From DAIQNV01 sp038748775 (lineage in GTDB: Bacteria > Planctomycetota > Phycisphaerae > Phycisphaerales > UBA1924), in assembly GCA_038748775.1 (NCBI GenBank), contig JBCDIT010000003.1, forward strand, positions 1 through 64,000: a stretch of DNA of 64,000 nt, read 5' to 3'. Under the pieces are notes generated by a model, which saw nothing but the letters and a program-made list of their open reading frames with translations, had not been told where the DNA came from and did not search any database. This document shows positions 33,506-42,291 of this stretch, one piece after another. A program made the position numbers and the translations under genes. Position 1 is the stretch's first letter. Every line of letters begins with the position of its first letter.

Positions 33506-34713
33506 CTCGCCCGAACGAACACACTGATCTGGAGACGGCGGTACGCGAGGCGACCGCCTGGGACGGGGAGCCGACCGAACTCTGGCGTTCAGCGCTCGAC
33601 GCGGCGGAAACCATGCCCGATCACGCACCTCGGACAAGGCGTGGTCCAAAGTGGGCGTCTGCGGTCGGACTCGCGACCGCTGCGGTTCTTGTGATCATGA
33701 TCATGGTCGTTCCTGGGGTCAGGAGTGAGCGGGAGCTCATGGTCAACGCTCTTGCTGCCGACTTGCCCCAGACGCCAACAGCGGTCGCAGATCCTGTCGG
33801 TCAGGCTCTCGACCGCCTATTCACCGACGGTGTGCGTGGGCGAGTTTCCGAAGATCGGCTGTCCGCCGATGTTGCAGGAGGGGGGCGCAACGGACTCGGT
33901 CTTTTCCGTGTTCACCGAGACGCCGTCACGGTGTTCGATACCGATTCCAGTCAGCCGTCCCCCCCGGCTTTGAAGACCCCCGAAATCGTCGGGCCAACGC
34001 GACAAATCGTCCAGATCGCGGCGCTCACGATCGAGACCGATGACATAGAGACGTCCTACCGCCTCGCAGGTTCGTTGGTCCGCATCGGGCTGGGCGAGTA
34101 TGTCAGCAGCGGAACGCTCCGTCTCGATCCCGGTCGAGAAAACGGGTCGCTCACCCTCCGCGTCGTACCGTCGCGCCTCCCAGAGGTGCTGAGCGACTTG
34201 CGCCGGCTCGGCGCGGTCCGCGATGAGAGCCTCCGCACGGACGACGTCACCGATCGAGTCATCGATCTCGGAGCGAGGCTCACAAACCTGAGGCGGACCG
34301 AGGCAGAGTTGCTCGGGCTTCTCACCGATCGACCGGATTCATCGCTCTCCGACATCCTCAGGGTCAACGTCGAGATCACAAACGTGCGTGAGCAAATCGA
34401 ACGGCTCGTCGCCCAGCGCGATGAACTCGCGGCGCTCGTCGAGTTGGCGGCCGTCAACATCACTCTCAAGCAAGCTCGTGAGCCCGAGCCGGAACCCGAA
34501 CCCGAGCCCAAACGGACCCTGTGGCGCACGTTTACCCAAGAGCTTGGAGCCGCGTGGCGAGGCGGCATCCGAGAGCTTCTCTACAACATCACCGAACTCG
34601 TTCGCTTTGCTTTGGGTGGCGGGCTCTGGATCGGTGCTTTCATCGTCGCCGGGTGGGCGATCTGGCGAGTCATCCGGAGCGCACGGCGCAAGCCGCTGAC
34701 TGAGGACGCCTGA
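33502..34713 (+). CDS. DUF4349 membrane protein, putative anti-sigma partner
   Basis: A 403-residue protein with an N-terminal cytoplasmic part (about 1-52), a membrane segment (about 53-72), a periplasmic region containing a DUF4349 domain (RQIVQIAALTIETDDIETSY ... VVPSRLPEVLSDLRRLGAV ... TNLRRTEAELLGLL) with a coiled coil, a short (PE)n linker (EPEPEPEPEPK, about 330), and a C-terminal membrane segment with a basic end. Start is GTG at 33502, overlapping the sigma factor stop. The short N-terminal part resembles an anti-sigma domain without the zinc ligands (HxxxCxxC), so an anti-sigma role is inference from position. Confidence 0.8.
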   Translation: MTRPNEHTDLETAVREATAWDGEPTELWRSALDAAETMPDHAPRTRRGPKWASAVGLATAAVLVIMIMVVPGVRSERELMVNALAADLPQTPTAVADPVGQALDRLFTDGVRGRVSEDRLSADVAGGGRNGLGLFRVHRDAVTVFDTDSSQPSPPALKTPEIVGPTRQIVQIAALTIETDDIETSYRLAGSLVRIGLGEYVSSGTLRLDPGRENGSLTLRVVPSRLPEVLSDLRRLGAVRDESLRTDDVTDRVIDLGARLTNLRRTEAELLGLLTDRPDSSLSDILRVNVEITNVREQIERLVAQRDELAALVELAAVNITLKQAREPEPEPEPEPKRTLWRTFTQELGAAWRGGIRELLYNITELVRFALGGGLWIGAFIVAGWAIWRVIRSARRKPLTEDA

Positions 34714-34716
34714 CCC

Positions 34717-35445
34717 TCAGGCCTTGAGCAGCTCCTCAAACGTAAACGCAAAGCTCGCGATGTTCACGCACAGCCGATCGCCCAGCCTCGCGTACGTCGC
34801 GTAGTGCTCGTCGGCCTGCACGCTGAGCTGGTCGCGCGTCACGCCCGCCTTGTCGAAGAAGGCCGCGTCGGCCTCGAACAGCGTGTCGATCTGCTTTCGG
34901 TCGAGCTCGAAGTGATACTGGAACCCGAAGGTTCGGATGCCGGCGTAGAACGCCTGCACCTTGCACGCCTCGCTCGACGCCAGCAACGCCGCGCCGTCCG
35001 GGAGTCTGGTGATTTGCTGGGCGTGGGTGTGGAACTGAGGGCTCGACCAGCGGATGCCCGCCGTGATGCGGTCGGTCTGGCCCGGGCCGACGATGTTCAC
35101 CGGAGCGAACCCGACCTCCGGGGTGTCCATCGGCTCGACCTCGCCCCCCAGCGCCTTGGCGATGACCTGGGCCCCGAGACAAACGCCCACGACCGGCAAC
35201 TGGGCCGCGTGGGCCTTGGCGACGAAAGCGATCTCAGCCTGCATCCACGGCAGCCCGTCGGTCACGTTCTGCTGCCCGCCCATGACGATGACGCCCTGGA
35301 CGTTGTCGAGATCGACCGGGATTGCATCGACCCCGTCGACGTCGGGTCGGCGGAAATCGAGCTTGAAGCCGTTATCGCGGAGCGTGAGCCCTAGGCGGCC
35401 CGGGGACTCGTGGTCGTTGTGCTGGAAGACGACTATTCGTGCCAT
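34717..35445 (-). CDS. class I glutamine amidotransferase-like protein
   Basis: A 242-residue protein of the GMP-synthase-like glutamine amidotransferase group (YfeJ-type). The nucleophile is in VVGVCLGAQVIAKALGG (Cys), the oxyanion strand in VMGGQQNV, and the His of the triad in FGFQYHFELD, followed by Glu. Such stand-alone domains hydrolyse glutamine or glutamyl conjugates (for example gamma-glutamyl intermediates of polyamine breakdown); the substrate here is unknown. It is convergent with the DUF4349 gene, the two stops lying 3 bases apart. Confidence 0.88.
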   Translation of the reverse strand: MARIVVFQHNDHESPGRLGLTLRDNGFKLDFRRPDVDGVDAIPVDLDNVQGVIVMGGQQNVTDGLPWMQAEIAFVAKAHAAQLPVVGVCLGAQVIAKALGGEVEPMDTPEVGFAPVNIVGPGQTDRITAGIRWSSPQFHTHAQQITRLPDGAALLASSEACKVQAFYAGIRTFGFQYHFELDRKQIDTLFEADAAFFDKAGVTRDQLSVQADEHYATYARLGDRLCVNIASFAFTFEELLKA

Positions 35446-35493
35446 GGTGGTCGATGGTAGCGACGACAGCCGCGCTCGGGGTCACTCGCTGCC

Positions 35494-36156
35494 TCAGGGC
35501 CCCGCCATCCAAATCAGCCCGTCGTGCCCATGCAGGTGATCTTGGCGGAACCGGACGAGGGGCGTGCGGGCCAGGGCCCAATCGAGCAAGCCCAGAGGGT
35601 CGAACCGGACCGCCGGCGCCGTGTTGTCCGGGCCCGGGCGGTGGTGGCGGGTCGATAGGAAGTTAAACGCAAGCTGCCCCCCGGGCACGCCCGAGACCGC
35701 CTCCCACGCCCGCCCCAGCACCTCCGCCGCCGCGTCCTGCTCGAACGTGTTGAGCGACCCGGAGAAGACGAACACCCTCGCGTGCTGGTGTTCGACCAAG
35801 CGAGCGAACACGCCCTCGTCGGCCCCAAAGTCGGCCTGCAGGAATTTCCGCGGCGCCCCTTCCAAGGGCGTCGTTCGGGCCGAAGCCTCGTCGATCAACT
35901 CGCCCAACGCGTCGACGCCGACGTAGGTTGTGTGCCCGGCCTCCCGGGCATCGAGCCTCGCGGCGAGGTCGGCGAGCCCGCACCCGATGTCGGCGATCAC
36001 CGCCCCCTCGGTGCGCACGAGATCGATGATCGCGTCGAACCGGGCGACCTGGGCCGCCGGCTTGGCCCAGAGCAACGCCTCGAACTTGGGACCAAACCGG
36101 GCGACGGCGTCGCGGTATGGAGCAACCGGATCGGGCGAGGGCGTGGAGTCGGCCAT
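35494..36156 (-). CDS. SAM-dependent methyltransferase
   Basis: A 220-residue class I methyltransferase. Motif I VIADIGCGLADLAARLDA is at about residues 53-70, the acidic strand TTYVGVDALGELI follows, and then LQADFGAD and VFVFSGSLNTFEQD. The N-terminal YRDAVARFGPKFEALLWAK is characteristic of a family of uncharacterised methyltransferases. Start at 36156; the longer frame toward 36657 runs into the divergent DinB gene on the opposite strand and is an artefact. It is divergent from that gene with 21 bases between start codons. Substrate unknown. Confidence 0.85.
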   Translation of the reverse strand: MADSTPSPDPVAPYRDAVARFGPKFEALLWAKPAAQVARFDAIIDLVRTEGAVIADIGCGLADLAARLDAREAGHTTYVGVDALGELIDEASARTTPLEGAPRKFLQADFGADEGVFARLVEHQHARVFVFSGSLNTFEQDAAAEVLGRAWEAVSGVPGGQLAFNFLSTRHHRPGPDNTAPAVRFDPLGLLDWALARTPLVRFRQDHLHGHDGLIWMAGP

Positions 36157-36177
36157 GGTGAACGGTAGACTTCGCGC

Positions 36178-36714
36178 ATGCACGACCCAGTGTCCCTGGC
36201 GCACGCGGTGCGCAACAGCCAAGCTCTCTTCCTCCGGTACGCCGAAGGCTTCGACGACACCAACCGCGTGTCGCAAGCAGACGGCCTCCGCAACCACTTC
36301 TCCTGGACGCTCGGCCACTGCGCCCTCACGATGAACCGGGCGGCGGATGTCGTCGTCGGCTTCAACGAGCCCCAGGCCCTGCCGACCACCGATTGGGTGG
36401 CGGGCGACGGGACCGCCGGCGACCCGAGCCGGTATGACACCGAGTCGGTCGGCTACAAGTCCGAGCCGGTGCCCAACGCCTCGCGCTACCCCAGGCTCGA
36501 CCGCGCCACCGAGATTTTCCGCGCGGCCATCGATCGGCTCGCTTCCGCAGTCGCCGAGGCGAGCCCGACGATGCTCGCGCGAGAGATCCAATGGGGCGGG
36601 TCGACCACGACCGCAGGCGACCTCGTGAGCCGCATCATCTTCCACAACGGGGTCCACGCAGGGCAGATCATCGACCTCAGACGGGCGTTGGGCCTCCCGA
36701 GCGTGACCGGCTGA
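36178..36714 (+). CDS. DinB-family four-helix protein
   Basis: A 178-residue protein of the DinB/YfiT-like metalloprotein family. The family metal ligands are three His: HFSWTLGHCALTMNRA near residue 40 supplies the first, and IIFHNGVHAGQIIDLRRALGLP at the end supplies the HxxxH pair. DinB-fold proteins include thiol transferases (bacillithiol, mycothiol) and many of unknown function. It shares a very short divergent promoter region with the methyltransferase and converges on oxyR. Confidence 0.85.
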   Translation: MHDPVSLAHAVRNSQALFLRYAEGFDDTNRVSQADGLRNHFSWTLGHCALTMNRAADVVVGFNEPQALPTTDWVAGDGTAGDPSRYDTESVGYKSEPVPNASRYPRLDRATEIFRAAIDRLASAVAEASPTMLAREIQWGGSTTTAGDLVSRIIFHNGVHAGQIIDLRRALGLPSVTG

Positions 36715-36729
36715 TGCGAAGCAGCCACG

Positions 36730-37635
36730 TCAGTCGAGCGGCGCCCGTCCGTATTCCCTGACCGCCGCGGCCGCGTACTCGACAAAGGCATCGATCACGA
36801 CCGACTTCGACCGCCCCGACCGGCATGCGACGCCGATGCCCCGGACCGCGTCTTTACCGGGGAGCGATCGGTACACCACCCCCTCGACATGACCCGCCAG
36901 CGCCGCCAGCCTGGGCACGATCGCGATACCCACGTCGCGGGCCACCAACTCGAGCGCCATCACGAGCTGCGTCGCCTCGCAGATCACGTCGCCCTTGAGG
37001 TCGCGCGCAGCGCAGTACGCCGCGGCTTGCCGGCCCAGACAGTTCGCGTCGCTCATCGCGATCATCGGTCTCGAGCGGAGCTGGGCCAACGTGATCCGTT
37101 CTCCCTCAGCCAAGTCGCCCCCCTCGGGCACGGCCAACACAAACGCCTCCTTGCCGATCGGTTCGACCGTGATATGCGGGTGCTCGATCGGCAGCCCGAC
37201 GACCGCGACGTCGAGGCGGTTGTCCGCAAGAAGATCAATAAGCGCGTCGGTGAACTCCTCGCACAGATGGATGCAACACTCGCGGTACTTCGCCTTCGTG
37301 CGTTCAACGACAGAAGGCAGCAGGAAGGGTGCGATCGTCGGGATCGCCCCGATCGAGACGCGCCCGTGCCCGTGGGCCGCGTCTTCCTTAAGGCTCTCTT
37401 GAAGCCCATGCACGTCGTCCAGGATCCGCTGGGCCTTGGGCAGCATCAGCTCGCCCGCCTTGGTCAACGCCGCGCCGCGACCGATCCGGTCAAAGAGCTC
37501 GACGCCCAGGTGCTGCTCGAGCTTGCGGACCTTGACCGAAAGCGACGGCTGGGCGATCCCGCACCGGCGGGCGGCCGCGGTGAACGTCCCCGTCTGGGCG
37601 ACGGCGACGAAGGCTTCGAGCTGATCGGTATCCAT
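36730..37635 (-). CDS. oxyR: LysR-type peroxide sensor OxyR
   Basis: A 301-residue LysR-family regulator with an N-terminal winged helix-turn-helix (LEAFVAVAQTGTFTAAARRC--AQPSLSVKVRKLEQHLGVELFDR). The sensing domain contains ANCLGRQAAAYCAARD: counted from the ATG at 37635 the two Cys are residues 199 and 208, the same numbers and spacing as the peroxide-sensing pair of E. coli OxyR. Oxidation by hydrogen peroxide forms a disulfide that switches the protein to an activator of antioxidant genes. A TTG two codons upstream is possible but the numbering favours the ATG. An ATAG-N7-CTAT box overlaps the start, suggesting autoregulation. Confidence 0.9.
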   Translation of the reverse strand: MDTDQLEAFVAVAQTGTFTAAARRCGIAQPSLSVKVRKLEQHLGVELFDRIGRGAALTKAGELMLPKAQRILDDVHGLQESLKEDAAHGHGRVSIGAIPTIAPFLLPSVVERTKAKYRECCIHLCEEFTDALIDLLADNRLDVAVVGLPIEHPHITVEPIGKEAFVLAVPEGGDLAEGERITLAQLRSRPMIAMSDANCLGRQAAAYCAARDLKGDVICEATQLVMALELVARDVGIAIVPRLAALAGHVEGVVYRSLPGKDAVRGIGVACRSGRSKSVVIDAFVEYAAAAVREYGRAPLD

Positions 37636-37649
37636 AGTCAAAACCTATC
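37631..37649. promoter_or_regulatory. OxyR-like operator box overlapping the oxyR start
   Basis: ATAG at 37634-37637 and CTAT at 37645-37648 are separated by exactly 7 bases, the LysR/OxyR half-site spacing. Read on the minus strand the left half is GATAGGTT, identical to the E. coli OxyR half-site consensus. The right half overlaps the oxyR start codon, consistent with repression of its own gene. The adjacent 37650-37680 is AT-rich and may hold promoters for oxyR and the divergent gene. Confidence 0.55.
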
Positions 37650-37753
37650 AATCATGCTAAAAACATTCAAAAACGAGTATATCACCCGCCGGCCGCGTGA
37701 ATCCCGAGGCGGAGCCCGGTGCGAACGACCGATCCGAGGGATACGAAACGTCC

Positions 37754-38758
37754 ATGGGCACTGACCAAGCAGGACAGTTCGGACTCTTCGGCCAGGGCGT
37801 CACGCCATCGGGTCGGAGCATCGATCCGGTTGCCTGCGACCGGGCTGTGACCGACCTCGCCTCACGGCTGCCGGCAACGCTCCGGCTCGGAACCTCGAGT
37901 TGGTCCTTCCCCGGGTGGGCGGGCCTCGTTTACGAGGGCGAGACCAGCGAAGCCAAGCTCGCGCAGAGCGGGCTCCCCGCCTATTCGGCCCATCCGCTGC
38001 ACCGCACCGTCGGACTCGATCGAGCGTTCTACCGCGTCCCCTCGATCAACGAGTACCGGGGTCTCGCGGCAAGCGTGCCCGAGGGGTTCCGATTCCTCGT
38101 CAAGGCATGGCGGGCGGTGACCGACCCGACGGATTGGGGCGGCAACACGGCCGATCAAAACCGTTTCCTAGACGCGGCCCTTGCCGAAGACCAGATCGTC
38201 GCGCCCTCCGTCCTTGGGCTCGGTCCGACCCTCGGTCCCCTGCTCTTTCAGTTCCCACCCCTCGGGCTCACCCAGTCGGATATCGGCTCGTTCTTGGGGA
38301 GGCTCGACGCGTTCCTCGAACGACTCCCGAGGCGCGATAACGGCCCGCTCTACGCGGTCGAACTCAGAGACAGCGTCGTGTTCCGCGAGCACTGGGCGGT
38401 CGAACTGGCGACGATTCTCAGATCCCAGCGTGTTGCGCTCGGGTTCGCCCACCACCCAAGGCTGCCATCGATTGACGAACAACGAGCCGCGATGGAAAGA
38501 GGCGGCTGGCCGGTCGAAGCGCAGCCGGCCTGCGTATGCCGCTGGCTGCTCAGGCAAGGCCTGGGCTACGTGGAAGCCAAAGAGATGTACTTCCCCTTTA
38601 AGCAGCTTCGCGACCCCGACCCGGTCACGAGACGGCTCGTGGCCGACCTCGCCAGGGCGGCGCTCGGCGAAGGGCTCGAAACGTGGGTCATCATCAACAA
38701 CAAGGCCGAGGGGTCGGCCCCGCGTTCGGTGCACGAACTCGCGAACGAGATCGCATAG
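37754..38758 (+). CDS. DUF72 (YecE-like) protein
   Basis: A 334-residue TIM-barrel protein of the DUF72 family. The pattern LRLGTSSWSFPGWAGLVYEG at the start of the barrel, YSAHPLHRTVGLDRAFYRVPS, RFLVKAWRAVTDP and PLLFQFPPLG is characteristic. Function of the family is unknown. The ATG at 37754 is chosen; a GTG at 37697 would add 19 residues. It is divergent from oxyR and lies 105 bases from the OxyR-like box, so it may be part of a peroxide response, which is inference. Confidence 0.83.
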   Translation: MGTDQAGQFGLFGQGVTPSGRSIDPVACDRAVTDLASRLPATLRLGTSSWSFPGWAGLVYEGETSEAKLAQSGLPAYSAHPLHRTVGLDRAFYRVPSINEYRGLAASVPEGFRFLVKAWRAVTDPTDWGGNTADQNRFLDAALAEDQIVAPSVLGLGPTLGPLLFQFPPLGLTQSDIGSFLGRLDAFLERLPRRDNGPLYAVELRDSVVFREHWAVELATILRSQRVALGFAHHPRLPSIDEQRAAMERGGWPVEAQPACVCRWLLRQGLGYVEAKEMYFPFKQLRDPDPVTRRLVADLARAALGEGLETWVIINNKAEGSAPRSVHELANEIA

Positions 38759-38824
38759 CAGCGTCGTTCGGCCAAGAAGCCCAATCGGTGCATCCCGCCC
38801 CAAGACTCTCGGTAGCGTGTAGTG

Positions 38825-40045
38825 ATGACGCTCAGAGTTGCGATCATCGGAGCCGGCATCGGCGGTCTCGCCAACGCAGCGTTCCTCGCGAAAGCAGGGC
38901 ACGATGTCGTTGTTCTGGAGCGATCGCCGACGCTCGAACCCGTCGGCGCCGGACTGCTCTTACAACCGACCGGGAGGGCCGTGCTCGACCGGTTGGGAGT
39001 AGGCGATCGGATCGCGTCGCTCGGCGCCCCCGTCGACCGTCTCCAGGGCGTCACGACTTCTGGGCGCACCGTTCTGTCGCTGGCGTACACCGACCTGCGT
39101 CCGGGCCTCCAAGGCACCGGGGTCCACCGAGGCTTGCTCCATTCGAGCCTGCTCGAAGCCGCGACGACCGCCGGCGCCCGGATCCGGTCGGGCATCGGCG
39201 TCGATGAGGTCTCCGATCGCTCGGGCGTTGCCACGCTCCGGATGTCCGACGGCCAGGCCTCGGGGCCTTACGACTTGGTCGTCATCGCCTCGGGCGCCCG
39301 CTCAACGCTGCGCCGCTTCGCAGGCGACGTGCGCCGGGCCCAGCGGTACCCGTGGGGTGCGCTCTGGTTTGTCGCGAACAACCCGCCCCAGGCGTTCGAA
39401 CGCGTCCTCGGCCAGGTCTACCAAGACACCACAACGATGCTGGGCTTCCTGCCCACCGGGCGACTCACCACCGACGGCCCCGAGACGATCAGCGTCTTCT
39501 GGAGCTTGCGCACGAAAGACTGGGCGGGCCCCGAAGCGTTTGAACTGGACGCGTGGAAAGACCGCGTCCGACGGCTCCGACCCGAAGCCGCGCCGATGTT
39601 CGATCAGGTCGAACGCGCCGACCAGCTCATCTTCGCCCCCTACTACGACGTCCACCTCGCGCAGCGACCGGGCCGCGTCGTCGCGATCGGGGACGCGGCC
39701 CACGCCACCAGCCCGCAACTCGGACAAGGCGCGAACCTCGCACTCCTCGACGCGGCCTGCCTGGCAGATAAAGTCGCGAACAGTGCGGAGATACCGCACG
39801 CGGTCCGACGCTTCGCCCGAGCCCGCAAGTCACCGACCCGGTATTACCGAGTCGTTTCCCGATGGCTCACGCCTTGGTTTCAATCCGATGCGCGATGGCT
39901 CACGGGGCCGCGCGACGCGTTCATGGGGCCGCTCTGCGCCTTTCCTCCGACACGCCGCCAGATGCTTTTGGCACTCGCGGGAGTCAAGAGATCCTGGGTC
40001 TCGTCACGTCTCGCAGATGCCACAGGCGAGACCAAGTTGCACTGA
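38825..40045 (+). CDS. FAD-dependent monooxygenase (PHBH-like)
   Basis: A 406-residue flavoprotein of the aromatic-hydroxylase (PHBH) group. The FAD-binding Rossmann start VAIIGAGIGGLANAAFLAKAG is at residues 4-25, GAGLLLQPTGRAVLDRLG follows, DG motif DLVVIASGARSTLRR is near 160, and the second FAD motif RVVAIGDAAHATSPQLGQGANLALLDA is near 295. Such enzymes hydroxylate aromatic or terpenoid substrates using NAD(P)H and oxygen. GTG at 38822 and ATG at 38825 are both possible. The TPP riboswitch follows 23 bases after the stop but belongs to thiC. Confidence 0.9.
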   Translation: MTLRVAIIGAGIGGLANAAFLAKAGHDVVVLERSPTLEPVGAGLLLQPTGRAVLDRLGVGDRIASLGAPVDRLQGVTTSGRTVLSLAYTDLRPGLQGTGVHRGLLHSSLLEAATTAGARIRSGIGVDEVSDRSGVATLRMSDGQASGPYDLVVIASGARSTLRRFAGDVRRAQRYPWGALWFVANNPPQAFERVLGQVYQDTTTMLGFLPTGRLTTDGPETISVFWSLRTKDWAGPEAFELDAWKDRVRRLRPEAAPMFDQVERADQLIFAPYYDVHLAQRPGRVVAIGDAAHATSPQLGQGANLALLDAACLADKVANSAEIPHAVRRFARARKSPTRYYRVVSRWLTPWFQSDARWLTGPRDAFMGPLCAFPPTRRQMLLALAGVKRSWVSSRLADATGETKLH

Positions 40046-40067
40046 CGCCCGCCTGCTAGACTGCGCC

Positions 40068-40156
40068 GATTGCTCGGGGCGCCCTGGGACCTCCTCCCTC
40101 GGCTGAGACGCACCCGTCGAACCTGATCCGGCTCGCACCGGCGGAGGGAAGCGATC
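40068..40156 (+). promoter_or_regulatory. TPP (THI-box) riboswitch
   Basis: The region has the conserved TPP-riboswitch strings CTGAGA (40103-40108) and ACCTGATCCGG (40121-40131), then CCGGCGGAGGGAAGC. The outer stem GATTGCT (40068-40074) pairs with AGCGATC (40150-40156). It lies 64 bases upstream of the thiC start codon, exactly where it is expected: thiamine pyrophosphate binding should shut off thiC translation or transcription. Confidence 0.92.
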
Positions 40157-40220
40157 ACGACGAGGCCCTTCGGACACCGTCGTCCTCCGCCCTTCCCGGA
40201 ACTCTCGGAAGGACCGTCCG

Positions 40221-42281
40221 TTGACCAAGCTCACCCCCGCCCAGAAGGCCTCGCTCCACACGACTTCTCGCCTCGGAGCAAAGCTGACGGTCTCCGCAGG
40301 CCAGGCTCGGATTACGCCCACAACGCCCACCGACGCCGACGCTGAGCGAAGCGAAGCTTCGGATTGGTCCCTCTCCCGCAAGGGTCCCGCCTACCCCGAC
40401 GCCCCGACCGAACCGGGCTTCGAGCGACCGACCCAGGGAGCGTTCGACCCCGGAACGTTCGACGGCGCCACCACCCCGGGCAGCTTCGCCCGCAAGGCCG
40501 ACATCGGGGGCCCCCTCATGTTCGCCAGCCCCGACACCCCGGGCATGCCCGCCCCAAGCGACAAGACCGCCTGGGACTTCCTGCCCCAGGGCTGGTCGGT
40601 CGACATCCTCACCGACCCCAACGCGAACGACCAGGCGCCCAACCACGTTCACACGTTCACCGACGCCAAGGGCGTCACGCGTCGCGTGACCACCACCGAG
40701 GGCTTCGTGCCGATCACCCAACTCGAGAGCGCCCGCCTCGGGATCATCACCCCCGAGATGACCCGCGTCGCCGAGCGCGAGCCCCACCTCCGCCCCGCCC
40801 AGGTCCGCGACGAAATCGCCGCCGGTCGCATGATCATCCCCGCCAACATCCACCACCTAAGGCACAACCTCGACCCGATGTGCATCGGGCGAGCGAGCAA
40901 GACCAAGGTCAACGCCAACATGGGCGCCAGCCCGGTGTCATCCTCGACCGACGAAGAGGTCGAGAAGCTCAAGTGGGCTGAGCGCTGGGGCGGGGACACC
41001 GTCATGGACCTGTCCACCGGCGGCGACCTCGACGCGACGCGCGAGGCGATTATCCAGAGCTCGACCGTCCCGATAGGCACCGTCCCGATCTACTCGATGA
41101 TCATCGGGCGCAAGCTCGAAGACCTCGACGAGCAGATCGTGCTCGACACCGTCCGACACCAGGCCCTCCAGGGCGTCGACTACATGACGATCCACGCCGG
41201 CGTGCGCAAAGCCCACCTCCCGCTGGTCAAGGACCGCCTCATCGGCATCGTCTCACGCGGCGGCTCCCTTCTCGCCAAGTGGATGCTGACCCACAACAAG
41301 GAAAACCTGACCTACACCATCTGGGACGACATCTGCAAGATCCTCCGCGAGCACGACGTCTCGTTCAGCATCGGAGACGGGCTCCGCCCCGGAGGCCTCG
41401 CCGACGCGACCGACGAAGCGCAGCTCTCAGAGCTGGCGACCATCGGCGAACTCACCGAACGCGCCTGGCGTCACGGCGTGCAGGTTATGGTCGAGGGCCC
41501 GGGCCACGTCCCGTTCGACCAGATCGAGTACAACGCCAAGCTCCAGCGCCGCCTCTGCCACGGCGCCCCGTTCTACGTCTTGGGCCCCTTGGTCACCGAC
41601 GTCTTCCCGGGCTACGACCACATCACAAGCTGCATCGGCGCCACCAGCATCGCCTACCACGGCGCCAGCATGCTTTGCTATGTCACCCCCAAGGAGCACC
41701 TCGGTCTTCCGAAGCGAGGCGACGTCAAGGAAGGCTGCATCGCCTACAAAATCGCGGCCCACGCGGCCGACGTCGCCCTGGGCATCCCGGGCACACGCGA
41801 CTGGGACGACGACCTCACCCGCGCCCGCGCCGCCCTCAACTGGAACAAGCACTTCGAACTCGCCTACGACGAAGACACCGCACGCGCGTACCACGACGAA
41901 GACCTCGACGTCGACACCGACTTCTGCGCGATGTGCGGGCACGACTGGTGCTCGGTCCGAATCAGCAAGGAAATCCAGGAGTTCGCGAGCGGCAAGGCCG
42001 ACGGCTTCAAGCGAGAGAAGGTCACCAAGTCCGACGCGCTCACCCCCGAGCAGCAACAAATCCTCGAACAACGCGGCTATCTCAAGCCCGATGAGATCCA
42101 CAAGCTGGCCGCGAAGGTGAAGGGCAAGATCGAGGCCAAAGGCGCCGTCGAAGACGGCGGCAAGGCCTCGTGCCACTCGGACTTCGTGGACGACGAGGGG
42201 GCGAAGAAGGTGCAGGGGGAGTTGGTGCAGTTGAATACGGCGCCGGCGCACAACCTGAGTAGTGAAGATCGGGTGATCTGA
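40221..42281 (+). CDS. thiC: phosphomethylpyrimidine synthase ThiC
   Basis: A 686-residue radical-SAM enzyme that rearranges aminoimidazole ribotide to hydroxymethylpyrimidine phosphate in thiamine synthesis. The C-terminal iron-sulfur motif CAMCGHDWC (Cys569, Cys572, Cys577; C-x2-C-x4-C) is intact, and conserved blocks such as MCIGRASKTKVNANMGASPVSSS (central part only) and MVEGPGHVPFDQI, VLGPLVTDVFPGYDHI are present. The start codon is TTG at 40221 with GGAAGGA seven to eight bases before it. A charged extension past the cluster motif is present, as in long bacterial ThiC. Expression is controlled by the upstream TPP riboswitch. No other thi gene is in the window. Confidence 0.96.
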   Translation: MTKLTPAQKASLHTTSRLGAKLTVSAGQARITPTTPTDADAERSEASDWSLSRKGPAYPDAPTEPGFERPTQGAFDPGTFDGATTPGSFARKADIGGPLMFASPDTPGMPAPSDKTAWDFLPQGWSVDILTDPNANDQAPNHVHTFTDAKGVTRRVTTTEGFVPITQLESARLGIITPEMTRVAEREPHLRPAQVRDEIAAGRMIIPANIHHLRHNLDPMCIGRASKTKVNANMGASPVSSSTDEEVEKLKWAERWGGDTVMDLSTGGDLDATREAIIQSSTVPIGTVPIYSMIIGRKLEDLDEQIVLDTVRHQALQGVDYMTIHAGVRKAHLPLVKDRLIGIVSRGGSLLAKWMLTHNKENLTYTIWDDICKILREHDVSFSIGDGLRPGGLADATDEAQLSELATIGELTERAWRHGVQVMVEGPGHVPFDQIEYNAKLQRRLCHGAPFYVLGPLVTDVFPGYDHITSCIGATSIAYHGASMLCYVTPKEHLGLPKRGDVKEGCIAYKIAAHAADVALGIPGTRDWDDDLTRARAALNWNKHFELAYDEDTARAYHDEDLDVDTDFCAMCGHDWCSVRISKEIQEFASGKADGFKREKVTKSDALTPEQQQILEQRGYLKPDEIHKLAAKVKGKIEAKGAVEDGGKASCHSDFVDDEGAKKVQGELVQLNTAPAHNLSSEDRVI

Positions 42282-42291
42282 GCCATCCACT

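Noticed and set aside
33502..34713. Zinc-binding anti-sigma (ZAS) protein
   Set aside because: The HxxxCxxC ligand motif is absent from the N-terminal part; only position suggests an anti-sigma role.
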